From: Paenirhizobium daejeonense
Lineage (GTDB): Bacteria > Pseudomonadota > Alphaproteobacteria > Rhizobiales > Rhizobiaceae
Reading direction: 5' to 3'
Assembly: GCF_014280875.1 (NCBI RefSeq)
Contig: NZ_JACLAL010000012.1
Location: 48,418 to 112,417, forward strand
Length of the DNA stretch: 64,000 bases
The notes beneath the pieces were generated by a model. That model did no database searches and was not told the origin of the DNA. It saw only the letters and a list, made by a program, of their open reading frames with translations. Of this stretch, positions 43,412 through 52,434 are shown piece by piece. Every line of letters starts with the position of its first letter. The stretch's first letter is position 1. Made by a program: the position numbers and the translations under genes.

Positions 43412-44125
43412 CTAGCGGCTAATGGTTTCAGTCTTACCATTCATATTAGAGTAAATTTCGAGAAGACGCTCTATGGCCTCCTCATCTCCACGCTCCAGCC
43501 GCCAATCTCTGTTTTTTATTTCACATAAAAAATCTTCCACAGAGCAATTGATCCCATCGATAAAGATCATCATGTCGTAGGACGTAACTCCGTTGCTAAA
43601 GCCATCCAATACTAGCAACTCTCCTTTGCGAACCATTTGAGCATATTCGTTGTATGCCCAGCTCCCGACAAATGCCAAACGGGAACTCAAGCTACTATAT
43701 CCATCCTTTGTGTTTATCGATCTCTCGGCCCAAAATTCGGCATATCTCGATGAATGATCTATCAGTAGCAAACCTCCTGCTGAAATTTTTAATCTTTCAG
43801 ACCAGTTGAACCCTCCAATAACCATGTCTCTGGTTGTTGACTGCCTAGGAAATTGGTAGCGCAGGAGGCTTAAAGTACGCTTGTATAAATTTATCCATCC
43901 CCGCACTACTTTTGCCAGATGAGAAATGCTTACGCTCCTCAGGAAGCCTTTTTCTTGGCGGTTAAGCCTATGTAAAAATACCTGATGAATTTCCATAAAA
44001 GCATCGACAAGCGATTCATCAGTCTTGTATGTGTCAATGCTCGACACCCAATTCGCAGCAATCAGGTCATTGATTAAAAATAGAAATTTATCGGTATCAA
44101 CGTGGTATGTATAGTCATCGACCAA
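43412..44125 (-). CDS. AT-rich orphan protein of unknown function
   Basis: 237 residues, no family recognised. It has no signal peptide or clear transmembrane segment; it is helical and aromatic-rich with patches such as GGFNWSERLKISAGGLLLIDHSSRYAEFWAE and ends in an acidic helix (these stretches lie at about 104-140). Base composition and codon choice (frequent AAA, ATT, TTA) differ sharply from neighbours, a sign of horizontal origin. The TTG start is supported by GGAGG upstream. The gene ends 58 bases from the IS5 element and follows another AT-rich orphan on the same strand. Confidence 0.6.
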   Translation of the reverse strand: MVDDYTYHVDTDKFLFLINDLIAANWVSSIDTYKTDESLVDAFMEIHQVFLHRLNRQEKGFLRSVSISHLAKVVRGWINLYKRTLSLLRYQFPRQSTTRDMVIGGFNWSERLKISAGGLLLIDHSSRYAEFWAERSINTKDGYSSLSSRLAFVGSWAYNEYAQMVRKGELLVLDGFSNGVTSYDMMIFIDGINCSVEDFLCEIKNRDWRLERGDEEAIERLLEIYSNMNGKTETISR

Positions 44126-44236
44126 ATGGGCTCCTCCGTGTCGACAGGGACTTCACTCCACTTTTCGGTGAAACCGTGTGGGCAAGCGTCGCAGGCTCTA
44201 CCTTGCGGCGAAGCTGCGGCTCGCCCGATGGCTCTG

Positions 44237-44710
44237 CTATGACCACCCTCTCCAACCCCAATCACGGGCAACCGAAGCTTTCACCTCTCCGATGCCAAGC
44301 TCCGCGGCTAAATCTGCCGGTAAATCACCACTCGTTCCAGGGGAGATCGTAAGAGTTTGGCGCACAGGCGGGAAAAGCCCAAGCAGTTCACCAGCCACTT
44401 TTAACTGGTCTGAATCTTCCAAGGAGAACACCGGCACCGTTATCGTAACGTTGTTGCCTTTTTGAACGTTGAACGCTGGTATAGCATTTGATTCAGGCAG
44501 AATATGCACGACTGTAGAAGTGATGGCCGTGCGGCCCTTTTTAGGGCCATTTGCCGGATCAATGCAAAACGCAATGTTGTTGCCTTTGATGATGATATCT
44601 AGGCATCCCTCTTGATTATCTGCCTCAAATTCATACAGGACGCCAATTAGGTAGATGCTACGTAATCTAAATATAGAAACGTGCTGAACAACAGCTTCAA
44701 TTTTATCCAT
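44237..44710 (-). CDS. AT-rich orphan protein, possible partner of the next gene
   Basis: 157 residues, unrecognised. The N-terminal two thirds alternate hydrophobic strands (YLIGVLYEFEADNQEGCLDIII; TSTVVHILPESNAIPAF), suggesting a beta-rich fold. The last 20 residues (ARDWGWRGWS) come from GC-rich sequence and may be a foreign junction that truncates the original C-terminus. Upstream of, and on the same strand as, the 43412-44125 gene with a 111-base gap. Confidence 0.5.
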   Translation of the reverse strand: MDKIEAVVQHVSIFRLRSIYLIGVLYEFEADNQEGCLDIIIKGNNIAFCIDPANGPKKGRTAITSTVVHILPESNAIPAFNVQKGNNVTITVPVFSLEDSDQLKVAGELLGLFPPVRQTLTISPGTSGDLPADLAAELGIGEVKASVARDWGWRGWS

Positions 44711-45297
44711 TTCGGGTCCCTACTCGGGTTTAAAGGTTGACCTCCAAGAAAATATCATCTTTTGGTTGAATTGAAATATCTGGCTCGCAAAATTCCCTCA
44801 ACATTAGTGCGGTACTCTCGCAATGAGTCACGGTTCGTGGCGCGACACTCTCAATGGTGACAAGCAGGGGTTGGCATTAATCAACCGATGGGACTGGCCA
44901 TATATATCGGTATTGATGAGATATCTGACCGAAGCTCCTAAAACCTCCCAAGAAACGGAGTGTTTTCCCTTCTTTATCAATGTCGTTAAGTTGGACACGT
45001 TGTCGTCGGCGGCACTCATAGTCCGTTCTGGAAATTTCCAAAAATTACCTGCCCCCCCAAGGACGCTTGTCTGCGGCTAATGAGAATGGCCCGTCCTGGC
45101 GCCAAGGCGACGAGACTTCACCGCGAACGATGTCCGCTTTCATCTGTGGGCAGTGTGCTCGTTCACGACCGAAATGAGAAGGCGCAAAGCGGACATATCG
45201 TCACCAGCGAGGAACTGTTGGCATGAGGTGAAGGCGGGTGCAACTGTTGCCACCATGCCAATTTTTCCCCGCGTTCCTGTCCGAGTGTTCTCTCCCC
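44711..45297. other. Intergenic region with 11-bp inverted repeat
   Basis: 587 bases without a convincing gene; an 85-codon frame at 44823-45080 has no ribosome-binding site and little protein character. ATGTCCGCTTT (45130-45140) is repeated inverted as AAAGCGGACAT (45186-45196) around a 45-base loop; its role is unknown. Confidence 0.4.
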
Positions 45298-46188
45298 TCA
45301 CCTGCCGGCCCGCGCAAATGTTCGTGCGATGTCTATGATGTCATCGCGTGCGGCCGTCGGGTCTTCCTTGTTCCAGGCAACACCAAGTCCGATGCGAAAG
45401 TCGATGCCCTTCACCGGCTTGAGTTCGAAGGTGCGGTTCGGAAGATCGCGTGTCCATTCCGGCGCAAATCCGACACCAAGACCGGCCGAGACAAGAGAAA
45501 CGAGCGAGAAGGTGTCGTCACAGGTATAGGCGATATTACCGATGAGATCATGTTCCTCGAACTTCTCCGAGAAGTAGCGCTCCGTGTAGGAAAGGTTCAC
45601 CCTTGAGAACGCGATGATCTTCTCCTGCCGCAGATCCTCGATGCCGATCTCGTCAAGTTCTGCCAGCGGACTGCCCCGCCCCACCGCCAGCAAATAGCGT
45701 TCATGGGCAATGGAGAAGAAGCGCAGGGAGCCGATGTTCTCGACGGGGCGGATGAAGCCGAGATTGATGCGGCCGTTCTCAAGGCCACGGATGATGTCGC
45801 CGGTCGAGCCACTGGTGATATGCATGCGGATATCGGGATACTTGCGGCCGATCCTTCCGAGGAAGTGTGGCAGCATGCCGGTAGTGGCGGGATAGACGGT
45901 GCCGATGCGGATATGGCGCGATGTCCTTCCCGCGGCAGATCGGGCAAGCTCCGCCGACAGGTCAATCTCCGACAGGATCTTGAGGCACTGGTCGTAATAG
46001 ACCTCCCCTGCCCTCGTCAGTTCGACTTTGCGGGTCGAGCGCAGCAGCAGTTGCACGCCGAGATGCTTCTCCAGCGCCTGTACCTGGGTGCTCAACGCCG
46101 GCTGAGCGATATTCATCCGCATGGCCGCCCGGCCGAAGTGCAGTTCCTCGGCAACGGCCACGAAATAGGAGAGCTGACGAGTTTCCAT
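45298..46188 (-). CDS. LysR-family transcriptional regulator
   Basis: 296 residues. The N-terminal winged helix (METRQLSYFVAVAEELHFGR; NIAQPALSTQVQALEKHLGV) is followed by a periplasmic-binding-protein-like effector domain (IRIGTVYPATTGMLP; GLGVGFAPEW) as in BenM/CbnR-type regulators. It is divergent from the XRE gene and some 740 bases from the ABC transport operon, which it probably controls. The effector is likely the imported compound or a breakdown product. Confidence 0.92.
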   Translation of the reverse strand: METRQLSYFVAVAEELHFGRAAMRMNIAQPALSTQVQALEKHLGVQLLLRSTRKVELTRAGEVYYDQCLKILSEIDLSAELARSAAGRTSRHIRIGTVYPATTGMLPHFLGRIGRKYPDIRMHITSGSTGDIIRGLENGRINLGFIRPVENIGSLRFFSIAHERYLLAVGRGSPLAELDEIGIEDLRQEKIIAFSRVNLSYTERYFSEKFEEHDLIGNIAYTCDDTFSLVSLVSAGLGVGFAPEWTRDLPNRTFELKPVKGIDFRIGLGVAWNKEDPTAARDDIIDIARTFARAGR

Positions 46189-46229
46189 GAGTTTGGGCCT
46201 CCTCTGCGGAAAGCCCCCGCAGCAAGAAA

Positions 46230-46263
46230 ATATCTGAATTTAAGATAACTGATTTTCAGATAT
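46230..46263. promoter_or_regulatory. Inverted-repeat operator between LysR and XRE genes
   Basis: Perfect 9-bp arms ATATCTGAA and TTCAGATAT separated by 16 bases, in an AT-rich gap between divergent regulator genes. Arm spacing of two to three helical turns would suit a LysR tetramer or XRE dimer pair. Confidence 0.6.
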
Positions 46264-46297
46264 AATTGAAGTCCCCATCTCCAGCGAGGTGGGTATT

Positions 46298-46540
46298 GTG
46301 GCAAAGACTCTCGGAACACCAAGGCATACGGCGCTGATAGCTTTCCTGGTCGAACGGCGCGAGACCCTCGGTCTCACGCAGGTGGAGTTCGCCCAACGAC
46401 TTGGCGAATATCAATCGTTTGTTGCGCGATTGGAAAGCGGGCAGCGCCGAGTGGATGTCGTAGAGTTATTGGCTATCGCCGAAATTCTACAATTTGATCC
46501 GCACGAGGCACTGGATCTGCTGGTTTCAATTCATGTGTGA
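46298..46540 (+). CDS. XRE-family helix-turn-helix regulator
   Basis: 80 residues, essentially a Cro/C1-type HTH: LVERRETLGLTQVEFAQRLG, then YQSFVARLESGQRRVDVVEL, and a C-terminal helix (AEILQFDPHEALDLL). No effector domain. GTG 46298 has GAGGTG about six bases upstream; GTG 46289 is an alternative. It is divergent from the LysR gene. Confidence 0.85.
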   Translation: MAKTLGTPRHTALIAFLVERRETLGLTQVEFAQRLGEYQSFVARLESGQRRVDVVELLAIAEILQFDPHEALDLLVSIHV

Positions 46541-46926
46541 GCATTCCGAACTGCGCGGAGTGTCTAGACATAGTTGAACGACGGCCAGGCCGGTCTCCCC
46601 CATGGTGAACGAGTTGGTCTCCACAGATGTAACGGCATACGCGGAGAGTGCGGGATGATCACAAGGTCAGCGCTTGTCATCTTTATGGTCTTCCTGTGGC
46701 TGATTGCAGCCCTCGGCATTGTTCTGCTTGTGGCTCGTCTTTTTGGGTTTGTTTGAGAGACTGTTCCATTGGATGGGCTGCCTTTATGGTCTTGATGGCG
46801 GGTGTCTGCCCGAGGCCATGCACTCATTCGGTTTGCGCATGAATCCCCTGTGATCGCTATTAGACGTTGTGATGCGCAGGCGTCACTCTCGCTTCGGGAA
46901 CAACACGAAAAGAGCGAGAACCTGCC
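46541..46926 (+). other. Promoter region of ABC operon, with possible 33-aa membrane ORF
   Basis: 386 bases. A 10-bp palindrome TGTCTAGACA lies at 46561-46570. A frame at 46655-46756 would encode a 33-residue single-pass hydrophobic peptide (LVIFMVFLWLIAALGIVLLV), plausible but unproven. The rest contains no gene and should hold the promoter of the transport operon. Confidence 0.35.
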
Positions 46927-47973
46927 ATGAAACGTAAGCGATGCCTCGTCGCGCTCCTCCCCCTTGCCTTCTATGGACTTGCCGACCAGGCTCAATCCGA
47001 AACCCTGATCCTCAACAGCTATGGCGGCCCCTACGAAGCCATCATCCGCGAAAGGATCATCGAACCGTTCGAGGAAAGGACCGGTATCTCCGTCGTCTAT
47101 GACGCGGTCGGCTCATCCTCCCAGGACTATGCAAAGATCAAGGCGACCGGTGGCCATCCCGGCTTCGACGTCGTCGTCATGACCGCCTCCCAGGCCCTGC
47201 AGGGCTGTCAGGACGGTCTCCTCGAAAAGCTCGATAGCGGTCGCGTGCCGAACCTTGCAGCGATCTCGCCGCGCATCTCCGAGGTTGCCGGTCCCTGCGG
47301 CGCCGTGCACGAGCTGCAATACATGTCCCTTCTCTACCGCACAGACCGGCTGTTCTCGCCCCCCGACAGCTGGAATGCCCTGATCTCGCCCGAACTCAAG
47401 CGTCGCGTCGTGCTGCCGACCTTCCAGAACATCATGGCGCTCGACCTCCTGCAGGTGATGTCGGTGATGAATGGCGGCGGTCTCATCGACAATCTCGATC
47501 CGGGCTTTGCCGCCATGGCTGCCGTCGCCCGCCAGTCGATCGGCTTCGAACAATCGTCGGCCATCCTCGAAAGCTACATCAAGGACGGCACCGTCTGGGC
47601 CATGCCCTTCTGGAACGGGCGTGCGCAGCTACTGGTCGATTCCGGCCTGCCGGTCGATTACGTACGTCCGCGCGAAGGCACCATCCCGCTGATCGCCACG
47701 CTCAGCATTCCCGTCGGCGCCGAGCACAAGCAGGCCGCGCTGAAGTTCATCGACTTCTTCCTGGAGAAGTCGAGCCAGGAGGCCTGGGTGTCCGGTTACA
47801 AGGTGGGCAGCGCCCGCACCGACATCGTCGTGCCCGAGGCGCTCGCCGCCCGGCAGATCACCTCCGAGGCCGATCTCGACGCCCTCATCCTGCCCGACCT
47901 CACCATCGTCGCGCGGCATCTGCAGGAATGGGCGGATCGCTGGGAACGCGACGTCGTGCCGGCGGCGAACTGA
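46927..47973 (+). CDS. ABC transporter solute-binding protein (PotD/spermidine type)
   Basis: 348 residues: a signal peptide (cut after AQS, about residue 24), then a two-lobed class-II type binding protein beginning ETLILNSYGGPYEAIIRERI, with FDVVVMTASQALQG and WAMPFWNGRAQLL. The fold and operon resemble polyamine/opine-type importers. It captures the unknown substrate in the periplasm. Ten bases before the first permease. Codons about 57-290 are repeated exactly at 63299-64000. Confidence 0.9.
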   Translation: MKRKRCLVALLPLAFYGLADQAQSETLILNSYGGPYEAIIRERIIEPFEERTGISVVYDAVGSSSQDYAKIKATGGHPGFDVVVMTASQALQGCQDGLLEKLDSGRVPNLAAISPRISEVAGPCGAVHELQYMSLLYRTDRLFSPPDSWNALISPELKRRVVLPTFQNIMALDLLQVMSVMNGGGLIDNLDPGFAAMAAVARQSIGFEQSSAILESYIKDGTVWAMPFWNGRAQLLVDSGLPVDYVRPREGTIPLIATLSIPVGAEHKQAALKFIDFFLEKSSQEAWVSGYKVGSARTDIVVPEALAARQITSEADLDALILPDLTIVARHLQEWADRWERDVVPAAN

Positions 47974-47983
47974 AAGGACAGTC

Positions 47984-48883
47984 ATGACCACCCTGACCCT
48001 TGACCTCCCTGCGGTACGCAACCGCGGGGGCGGCAGGTCGCATGCCTATGCGATCCTCTCGCCCTCCATTGCCGTGCTCATCTTCTTCTTCGCCCTGCCC
48101 ATGGGGCTGATGGTCGGCGTGAGCTTTGCCGATGTCGCCTCGGGCACCGCGACCCTTGCCCATTACCAGCGTTTCTTCACGGACGGGCTGTCGCTTGCGG
48201 GCGTCTATCGTACCGCCCTGATGTCGCTGCTCGTCGCCCTCAGCGTCACCGCTCTCGGCTATCCGGTCGCCTATTTCCTCGCCCGGTCCTCCGGCCCTGC
48301 CCGGACGCTCGTCTTCGCGCTGGCGCTTGCGCCCGAACTCGCCGGTGTCGTCCTTCGCACCTATGGCTGGCTGATCATCCTGGAAGACCGGGGCTTCATC
48401 AATGACGCGCTGATCTCGCTTGGTCTGATCGGCGAGCCCCTGCACCTGTCGAAGAACCTCTTCGCCGTGGTTGTCGGTCTCACCCATGTGGTCCTGCCCT
48501 TCGGCATCCTGTCGATGATGACCAGCATCCAGGGCATAGATCCGAACCTGGAACGGGCCGGTCAGATGCTCGGCGCCTCGCGCCTTGCCGTCATCCGCCA
48601 CATCGTCATGCCGCTTTCCGTGCCCGGCATCGTCAGTTCGCTCCTCATCTCCTTCACCATGGCGGCAAGCGCCTATGCGACGCCCGCCCTTCTCGGCGGT
48701 GCGGGTTTCAAGGTGCTGGCCACCATGATCTCGGAACAGGTCCTCTTCCACATCAACTGGCCCTTTGCCGCCGTCATGGCCAATGCGCTCCTGCTGATGA
48801 TGCTGGCGGTGTCCTATGCCGGTATCCGCTTCGAAACCCGCCGCCGCGCCATCCTCGCCGGCCGCGAGGGAGGCCTGTCATGA
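47984..48883 (+). CDS. ABC transporter permease (PotB-like)
   Basis: 299 residues with about six transmembrane segments and the permease EAA loop MTSIQGIDPNLERAGQMLGASRLAVIRHIVMPL, the cytoplasmic contact for the ATPase (roughly residues 178-210). First of two permease subunits forming the channel. Overlaps the next permease by four bases. Confidence 0.92.
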   Translation: MTTLTLDLPAVRNRGGGRSHAYAILSPSIAVLIFFFALPMGLMVGVSFADVASGTATLAHYQRFFTDGLSLAGVYRTALMSLLVALSVTALGYPVAYFLARSSGPARTLVFALALAPELAGVVLRTYGWLIILEDRGFINDALISLGLIGEPLHLSKNLFAVVVGLTHVVLPFGILSMMTSIQGIDPNLERAGQMLGASRLAVIRHIVMPLSVPGIVSSLLISFTMAASAYATPALLGGAGFKVLATMISEQVLFHINWPFAAVMANALLLMMLAVSYAGIRFETRRRAILAGREGGLS

Positions 48884-49683
48884 ACCGGCTGACCTCCGCA
48901 ATCTTCTGGCTCGCCCTCGCCCTGGTGCTGGCCTTCATCACCCTGCCGCTGATCGTGGTCATCGCCGCGTCGCTCAGCCCCTCCTCTGAGATATCGCTCG
49001 ATCCGGCGCAATGGACGCTGCGCTGGTATGGAGAGCTTTCCTCCGCCCGCTGGATCGATCCTTTCCTTCTCAGTGTCCGGATCGCCGTCATCGTTGCCGC
49101 CCTCAGCGGGGTTCTCGGCCTGCTGGCCGCCTATGCAGTGATCCATGAGCGAGTGCCGGGCAGCGAGGCGATCATGTCCTTCCTGCTGGCGCCCCTCTCC
49201 GTGCCGCAGATCGTCAAGGGCGTGGCGATCGTCCTCTTCCTGTCGCAGCTCGGCCTGCAGGGCTTTCTCGGAACGCCGGCGCTGATCGCCGCCCATGTGG
49301 TCCTGGCACTTCCCTTCGTCACCCGCATGGTCGCGACCTCGCTTGCCAATTTCGACCGGGGTCTCGACCGAGCCGCCCGGATCCTGGGGGCAAACAAGTT
49401 CCAGCGGTTGCGCTACGTGCTGCTTCCCATAGTCAAGCCGGGACTGCTTTCCGGCGTCACCTTCGCCTTCATCATCTCCTTCAACAACATTCCGCTTTCG
49501 GTCTTTCTCGTCCGTCCCGGCGATACGACCCTGCCGATCGCGGTGATCAACCATCTCGAATACAGCCTCGATCCGGTCATGGCTGCGGTCAACGTCGCGT
49601 CGATGGTCTTCATCCTCGCGGCCATCTTCCTCTTCGAAAAGATCGGCGGCTTCTCCGCCCAACTGCATGGTGGCAGCAAATGA
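48880..49683 (+). CDS. ABC transporter permease (PotC-like)
   Basis: 267 residues with six predicted transmembrane segments and the EAA loop ATSLANFDRGLDRAARILGANKFQRLRYVLLPIV (about 150-183). It pairs with the preceding permease. The four-base overlaps on both sides indicate tight translational coupling. Confidence 0.92.
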   Translation: MNRLTSAIFWLALALVLAFITLPLIVVIAASLSPSSEISLDPAQWTLRWYGELSSARWIDPFLLSVRIAVIVAALSGVLGLLAAYAVIHERVPGSEAIMSFLLAPLSVPQIVKGVAIVLFLSQLGLQGFLGTPALIAAHVVLALPFVTRMVATSLANFDRGLDRAARILGANKFQRLRYVLLPIVKPGLLSGVTFAFIISFNNIPLSVFLVRPGDTTLPIAVINHLEYSLDPVMAAVNVASMVFILAAIFLFEKIGGFSAQLHGGSK

Positions 49684-50768
49684 GCACACTCGACATCGAA
49701 CTCGTCTCCGTCAGCAAGTCCTTCGGCCCCGTATCGGTGGTCAAGGACGTGAACCTCCAGATCCCGAAGGGTGAATTCGTCAGCATTCTCGGGCCCTCGG
49801 GATGCGGCAAGACAACGACGCTCAACATGATCGCCGGTTTCAACGAACCGTCGCTCGGTGACATCCGGATCCGTGGCAAGAGCCAGGTCCGCGTTCCACC
49901 GGAGCGCCGTAACCTTGGCCTGGTCTTCCAGAACTATGCGCTTTTCCCCCATATGACAGTTGCCGAAAACGTCGCCTTCGGCCTTCGTATGCGCGGGACC
50001 TCGAAGAGCGACACGGAAGCCGCCGTGGATGGCGCGCTGCGCAGCGTCCATCTGGAGGGGTTCGCCAGCCGCTATCCCAGGCAGTTGTCCGGCGGCCAGC
50101 AGCAGCGCGTCGCCCTTGCCAGAGCGATTGCCCCGCGTCCCTCGGTGCTTCTCCTGGACGAGCCGCTATCCAATCTCGACCTCAAGCTTCGCGAAGCGAT
50201 GCGGGTTGAGCTGAAGGAGATCCAGGAAGCGCTCGCCATGACCTTCGTCTATGTCACCCATGACCAGGAGGAAGCGATGGCCATGTCGGACCGGATCATC
50301 GTCATGTGGCATGGCTCTGTCGCCCAGGAAGGCGCGCCGTCGGAGATATACAGCCAGCCGAAGTCGTCTTTCGTTGCGGACTTTATCGGCAGATCCAACA
50401 TCTGGCCGATCGCAGAGCCTTCGCTCAAATCTTCCTATCTTGAATTTTCCCTTGGTGCCGGCGGCCCTTTGGTGCGGGCAAAAGGGGACGGTTCATTGCT
50501 GGAAAACAGGTTCTGCTGCGTCCGCCCGGAGAATATCAAGCTTCTTTCCCCCGGCGAGGATGGCGGCGGTGACGATCGCAACCTGCTTTGGGGCACGCTT
50601 CGCCGTGTCGTCAATCTCGGAGCCCATCTCGAGCTCCGTGTCGAGCTTGGGCCGGACCTCGTCCTTTCGACCATCCTGCGCTCCAGCCTTGCCGGTCTCC
50701 TGCCGCCCGTCGGCGACACCGTGCTCCTCGCGATCGATCCCGACGACGTCCGGATCCTCGCTAGCTGA
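49680..50768 (+). CDS. ABC transporter ATP-binding protein (PotA-like)
   Basis: 362 residues. Walker A GPSGCGKTT at 38-46, Q-loop in LVFQNYALFPHMTV, signature LSGGQQQRVALARA, Walker B VLLLDEPLSNLD and the switch His in VYVTHDQEEAMAM. A C-terminal TOBE-like domain (from about 280) is typical of the spermidine/iron importer ATPases. It powers import by the two permeases. A 119-base gap separates it from the dioxygenase. Confidence 0.94.
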   Translation: MSTLDIELVSVSKSFGPVSVVKDVNLQIPKGEFVSILGPSGCGKTTTLNMIAGFNEPSLGDIRIRGKSQVRVPPERRNLGLVFQNYALFPHMTVAENVAFGLRMRGTSKSDTEAAVDGALRSVHLEGFASRYPRQLSGGQQQRVALARAIAPRPSVLLLDEPLSNLDLKLREAMRVELKEIQEALAMTFVYVTHDQEEAMAMSDRIIVMWHGSVAQEGAPSEIYSQPKSSFVADFIGRSNIWPIAEPSLKSSYLEFSLGAGGPLVRAKGDGSLLENRFCCVRPENIKLLSPGEDGGGDDRNLLWGTLRRVVNLGAHLELRVELGPDLVLSTILRSSLAGLLPPVGDTVLLAIDPDDVRILAS

Positions 50769-50887
50769 CGCCGATTAACTGATTGATATCCCGTATCAAT
50801 CTCATGCCACTTCTATTGGAACCCGAGAGATCTTGTCTCCATCATTGTCCCTGTCCCGCAGTGGAGACATCATCAAGGAGAACGAAA

Positions 50888-51754
50888 ATGCTGATGAAAA
50901 GGACAATCAGTGCGGTGCAGAAAGACACCAATGTCTGCGCCGATATCGAAGGCTTCGACTTCGCCAGTTACGATGAACGCGACATCGCCGAAATCCGGCG
51001 GCTGTGGCTCCAGCACGGCGTGTTGCGCTTCAAGCAAGCCAATATCACCGATGAACAGCAGGTGCGCTTTTCGAGGCATTTCGGGGAGTTTGTCATTCAC
51101 CCGAAACAACTGCAGGAAGGTGGTCATCCCACCCATCCGGAGATCCTCGTCATCAGCAATCAGATGAAGGACGGCAAGCCGAGCGGCGCGCTCGGCAACA
51201 GTGAGGCGACATGGCACACCGACACCTGGTTCTACGAGCGTCCACCGGCGGGCGCGATCCTGCGCGCCATCGCGGTTCCGCCGACCGGCGGCGACACCTA
51301 TTTCCTGTCGACATACCGCGCCTTCGAGACCCTTCCCGAGGCCGTCGCAAAGGCAATCGACGGCCGGCAGATCTTCTTCCAGAACGTCTACGACAAGACC
51401 GGCAAGCTGCGTCTCGGCAGGAGCGAGCCGAAAAGTCAGGACTTCCGGGAGTGGAGCGGCATCGTTCATCCGCTTGTCCGTCACCATGGGGAGACCGGCC
51501 GCAAGGCGCTCTATCTGGGCGGAACCATCGAAGGGTCCTGGATCGTCGGCATGCCACTCGATGAAAGCCGCTCCCTGCTTGCCGAACTATGGGATCACAC
51601 CACGGGATCGGAGGATGTCTTCGTGCAGGTGTGGGACGAGGGCGACATCATGATGTGGGATAACCGGTGCACCATGCATCGCCGGGATTCCTTCGACCCG
51701 AGCTACATCCGCATCATGCACCGGACGACGACAGCCGGCGAGCGTCCGGTCTGA
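50888..51754 (+). CDS. TauD/TfdA-family 2-oxoglutarate dioxygenase
   Basis: 288 residues. Non-heme iron ligands His110 and Asp112 (ATWHTDTWFYERPP) and distal His264 (NRCTMHRRDSF); Arg275 probably binds the 2-oxoglutarate carboxylate. It would hydroxylate an imported substrate, often leading to C-N, C-S or C-O cleavage, in the cytosol. ATG 50888 follows AAGGAGAACGAAA; upstream sequence is an untranslated gap. Substrate unknown. Confidence 0.9.
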   Translation: MLMKRTISAVQKDTNVCADIEGFDFASYDERDIAEIRRLWLQHGVLRFKQANITDEQQVRFSRHFGEFVIHPKQLQEGGHPTHPEILVISNQMKDGKPSGALGNSEATWHTDTWFYERPPAGAILRAIAVPPTGGDTYFLSTYRAFETLPEAVAKAIDGRQIFFQNVYDKTGKLRLGRSEPKSQDFREWSGIVHPLVRHHGETGRKALYLGGTIEGSWIVGMPLDESRSLLAELWDHTTGSEDVFVQVWDEGDIMMWDNRCTMHRRDSFDPSYIRIMHRTTTAGERPV

Positions 51755-51780
51755 ACGTCGGAACATTCAGGTTGAACACC

Positions 51781-52434
51781 ATGACAGAAACCTACCGGGT
51801 GGCGGAGCGCCACCCCTCTTTGCCGGCCGATCTCGTCCGGCTGCTTGGCGACGTGGAAACGGCGACCATTGGCCATATCGAGCATCTCGGCTTCATCAGC
51901 GACAATATCCGCCCCGTCTTTCCGGCTGCGATCGCCGGATCGGCAGTCACCGTCGCGGCCCCCGGTCGCGACGGTTCGATCATCTACCGCGCCATCGATC
52001 TCCTCCAGGCTGGGGATGTCCTTGTGATCTCCCGTGTCGACCGTGACGACATCGCCTGTGTCGGTGGCGGCGTGGCAACGGCCGCCAAGGCAAGAGGGGC
52101 TGTGGGCATCGTCATCGACGGTCCCTGTACCGATGTCGCCGAGATCATCGAGGCCGGTCTTCCAGTCTGGTGCCGCGGCGTATCGGCCAAGACCACGAAC
52201 CGGGCCTTCCGGATCGGTGGTTCGGTCAATTGGCCTGTCGCCTGCGGTGCGGCGGCCGTTCTTCCGGGTTATGCGGTCCTTGCCGACGGCGAGGGCGTGT
52301 TCGTCGCCGACCGTGTGTTGATGCACGATCTCGCCCTTACCGCTGTCGCGCGGCAGAAGCGATCGACCCGGCTGCGTGCGCATCTGGCCGCTGGTCGTTC
52401 GATATTCGCCTTTGAACAGGAGACCGCCTCGTGA
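51781..52434 (+). CDS. RraA-like protein (HMG/CHA aldolase superfamily)
   Basis: 217 residues with the RraA/aldolase fold: IAGSAVTVAAPGRDG, GDVLVISRVDRDDIACVGGGVATAAKARG (about 78-106) and GIVIDGPCTDVAEIIEAGLPVWCRG. Canonical HMG/CHA aldolases and RraA have VDGxxRD here; this protein has DGPCTD, so the usual Arg is Thr117 while the Asp is kept. The chemistry may therefore differ from HMG/CHA aldolase. Four-base overlap with the nitrilase gene. Confidence 0.82.
   Translation: MTETYRVAERHPSLPADLVRLLGDVETATIGHIEHLGFISDNIRPVFPAAIAGSAVTVAAPGRDGSIIYRAIDLLQAGDVLVISRVDRDDIACVGGGVATAAKARGAVGIVIDGPCTDVAEIIEAGLPVWCRGVSAKTTNRAFRIGGSVNWPVACGAAAVLPGYAVLADGEGVFVADRVLMHDLALTAVARQKRSTRLRAHLAAGRSIFAFEQETAS

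Noticed and set aside
44126..44236. Possible transposase remnant between the two AT-rich orphan genes
   Set aside because: The GC-rich 110 bases look like a recombination junction, but no translated segment matched a transposase family that I could name.
44823..45080. An 85-codon ORF in the AT-rich region before the LysR gene
   Set aside because: No ribosome-binding site and no protein-like pattern; the region looks like decayed intergenic DNA.
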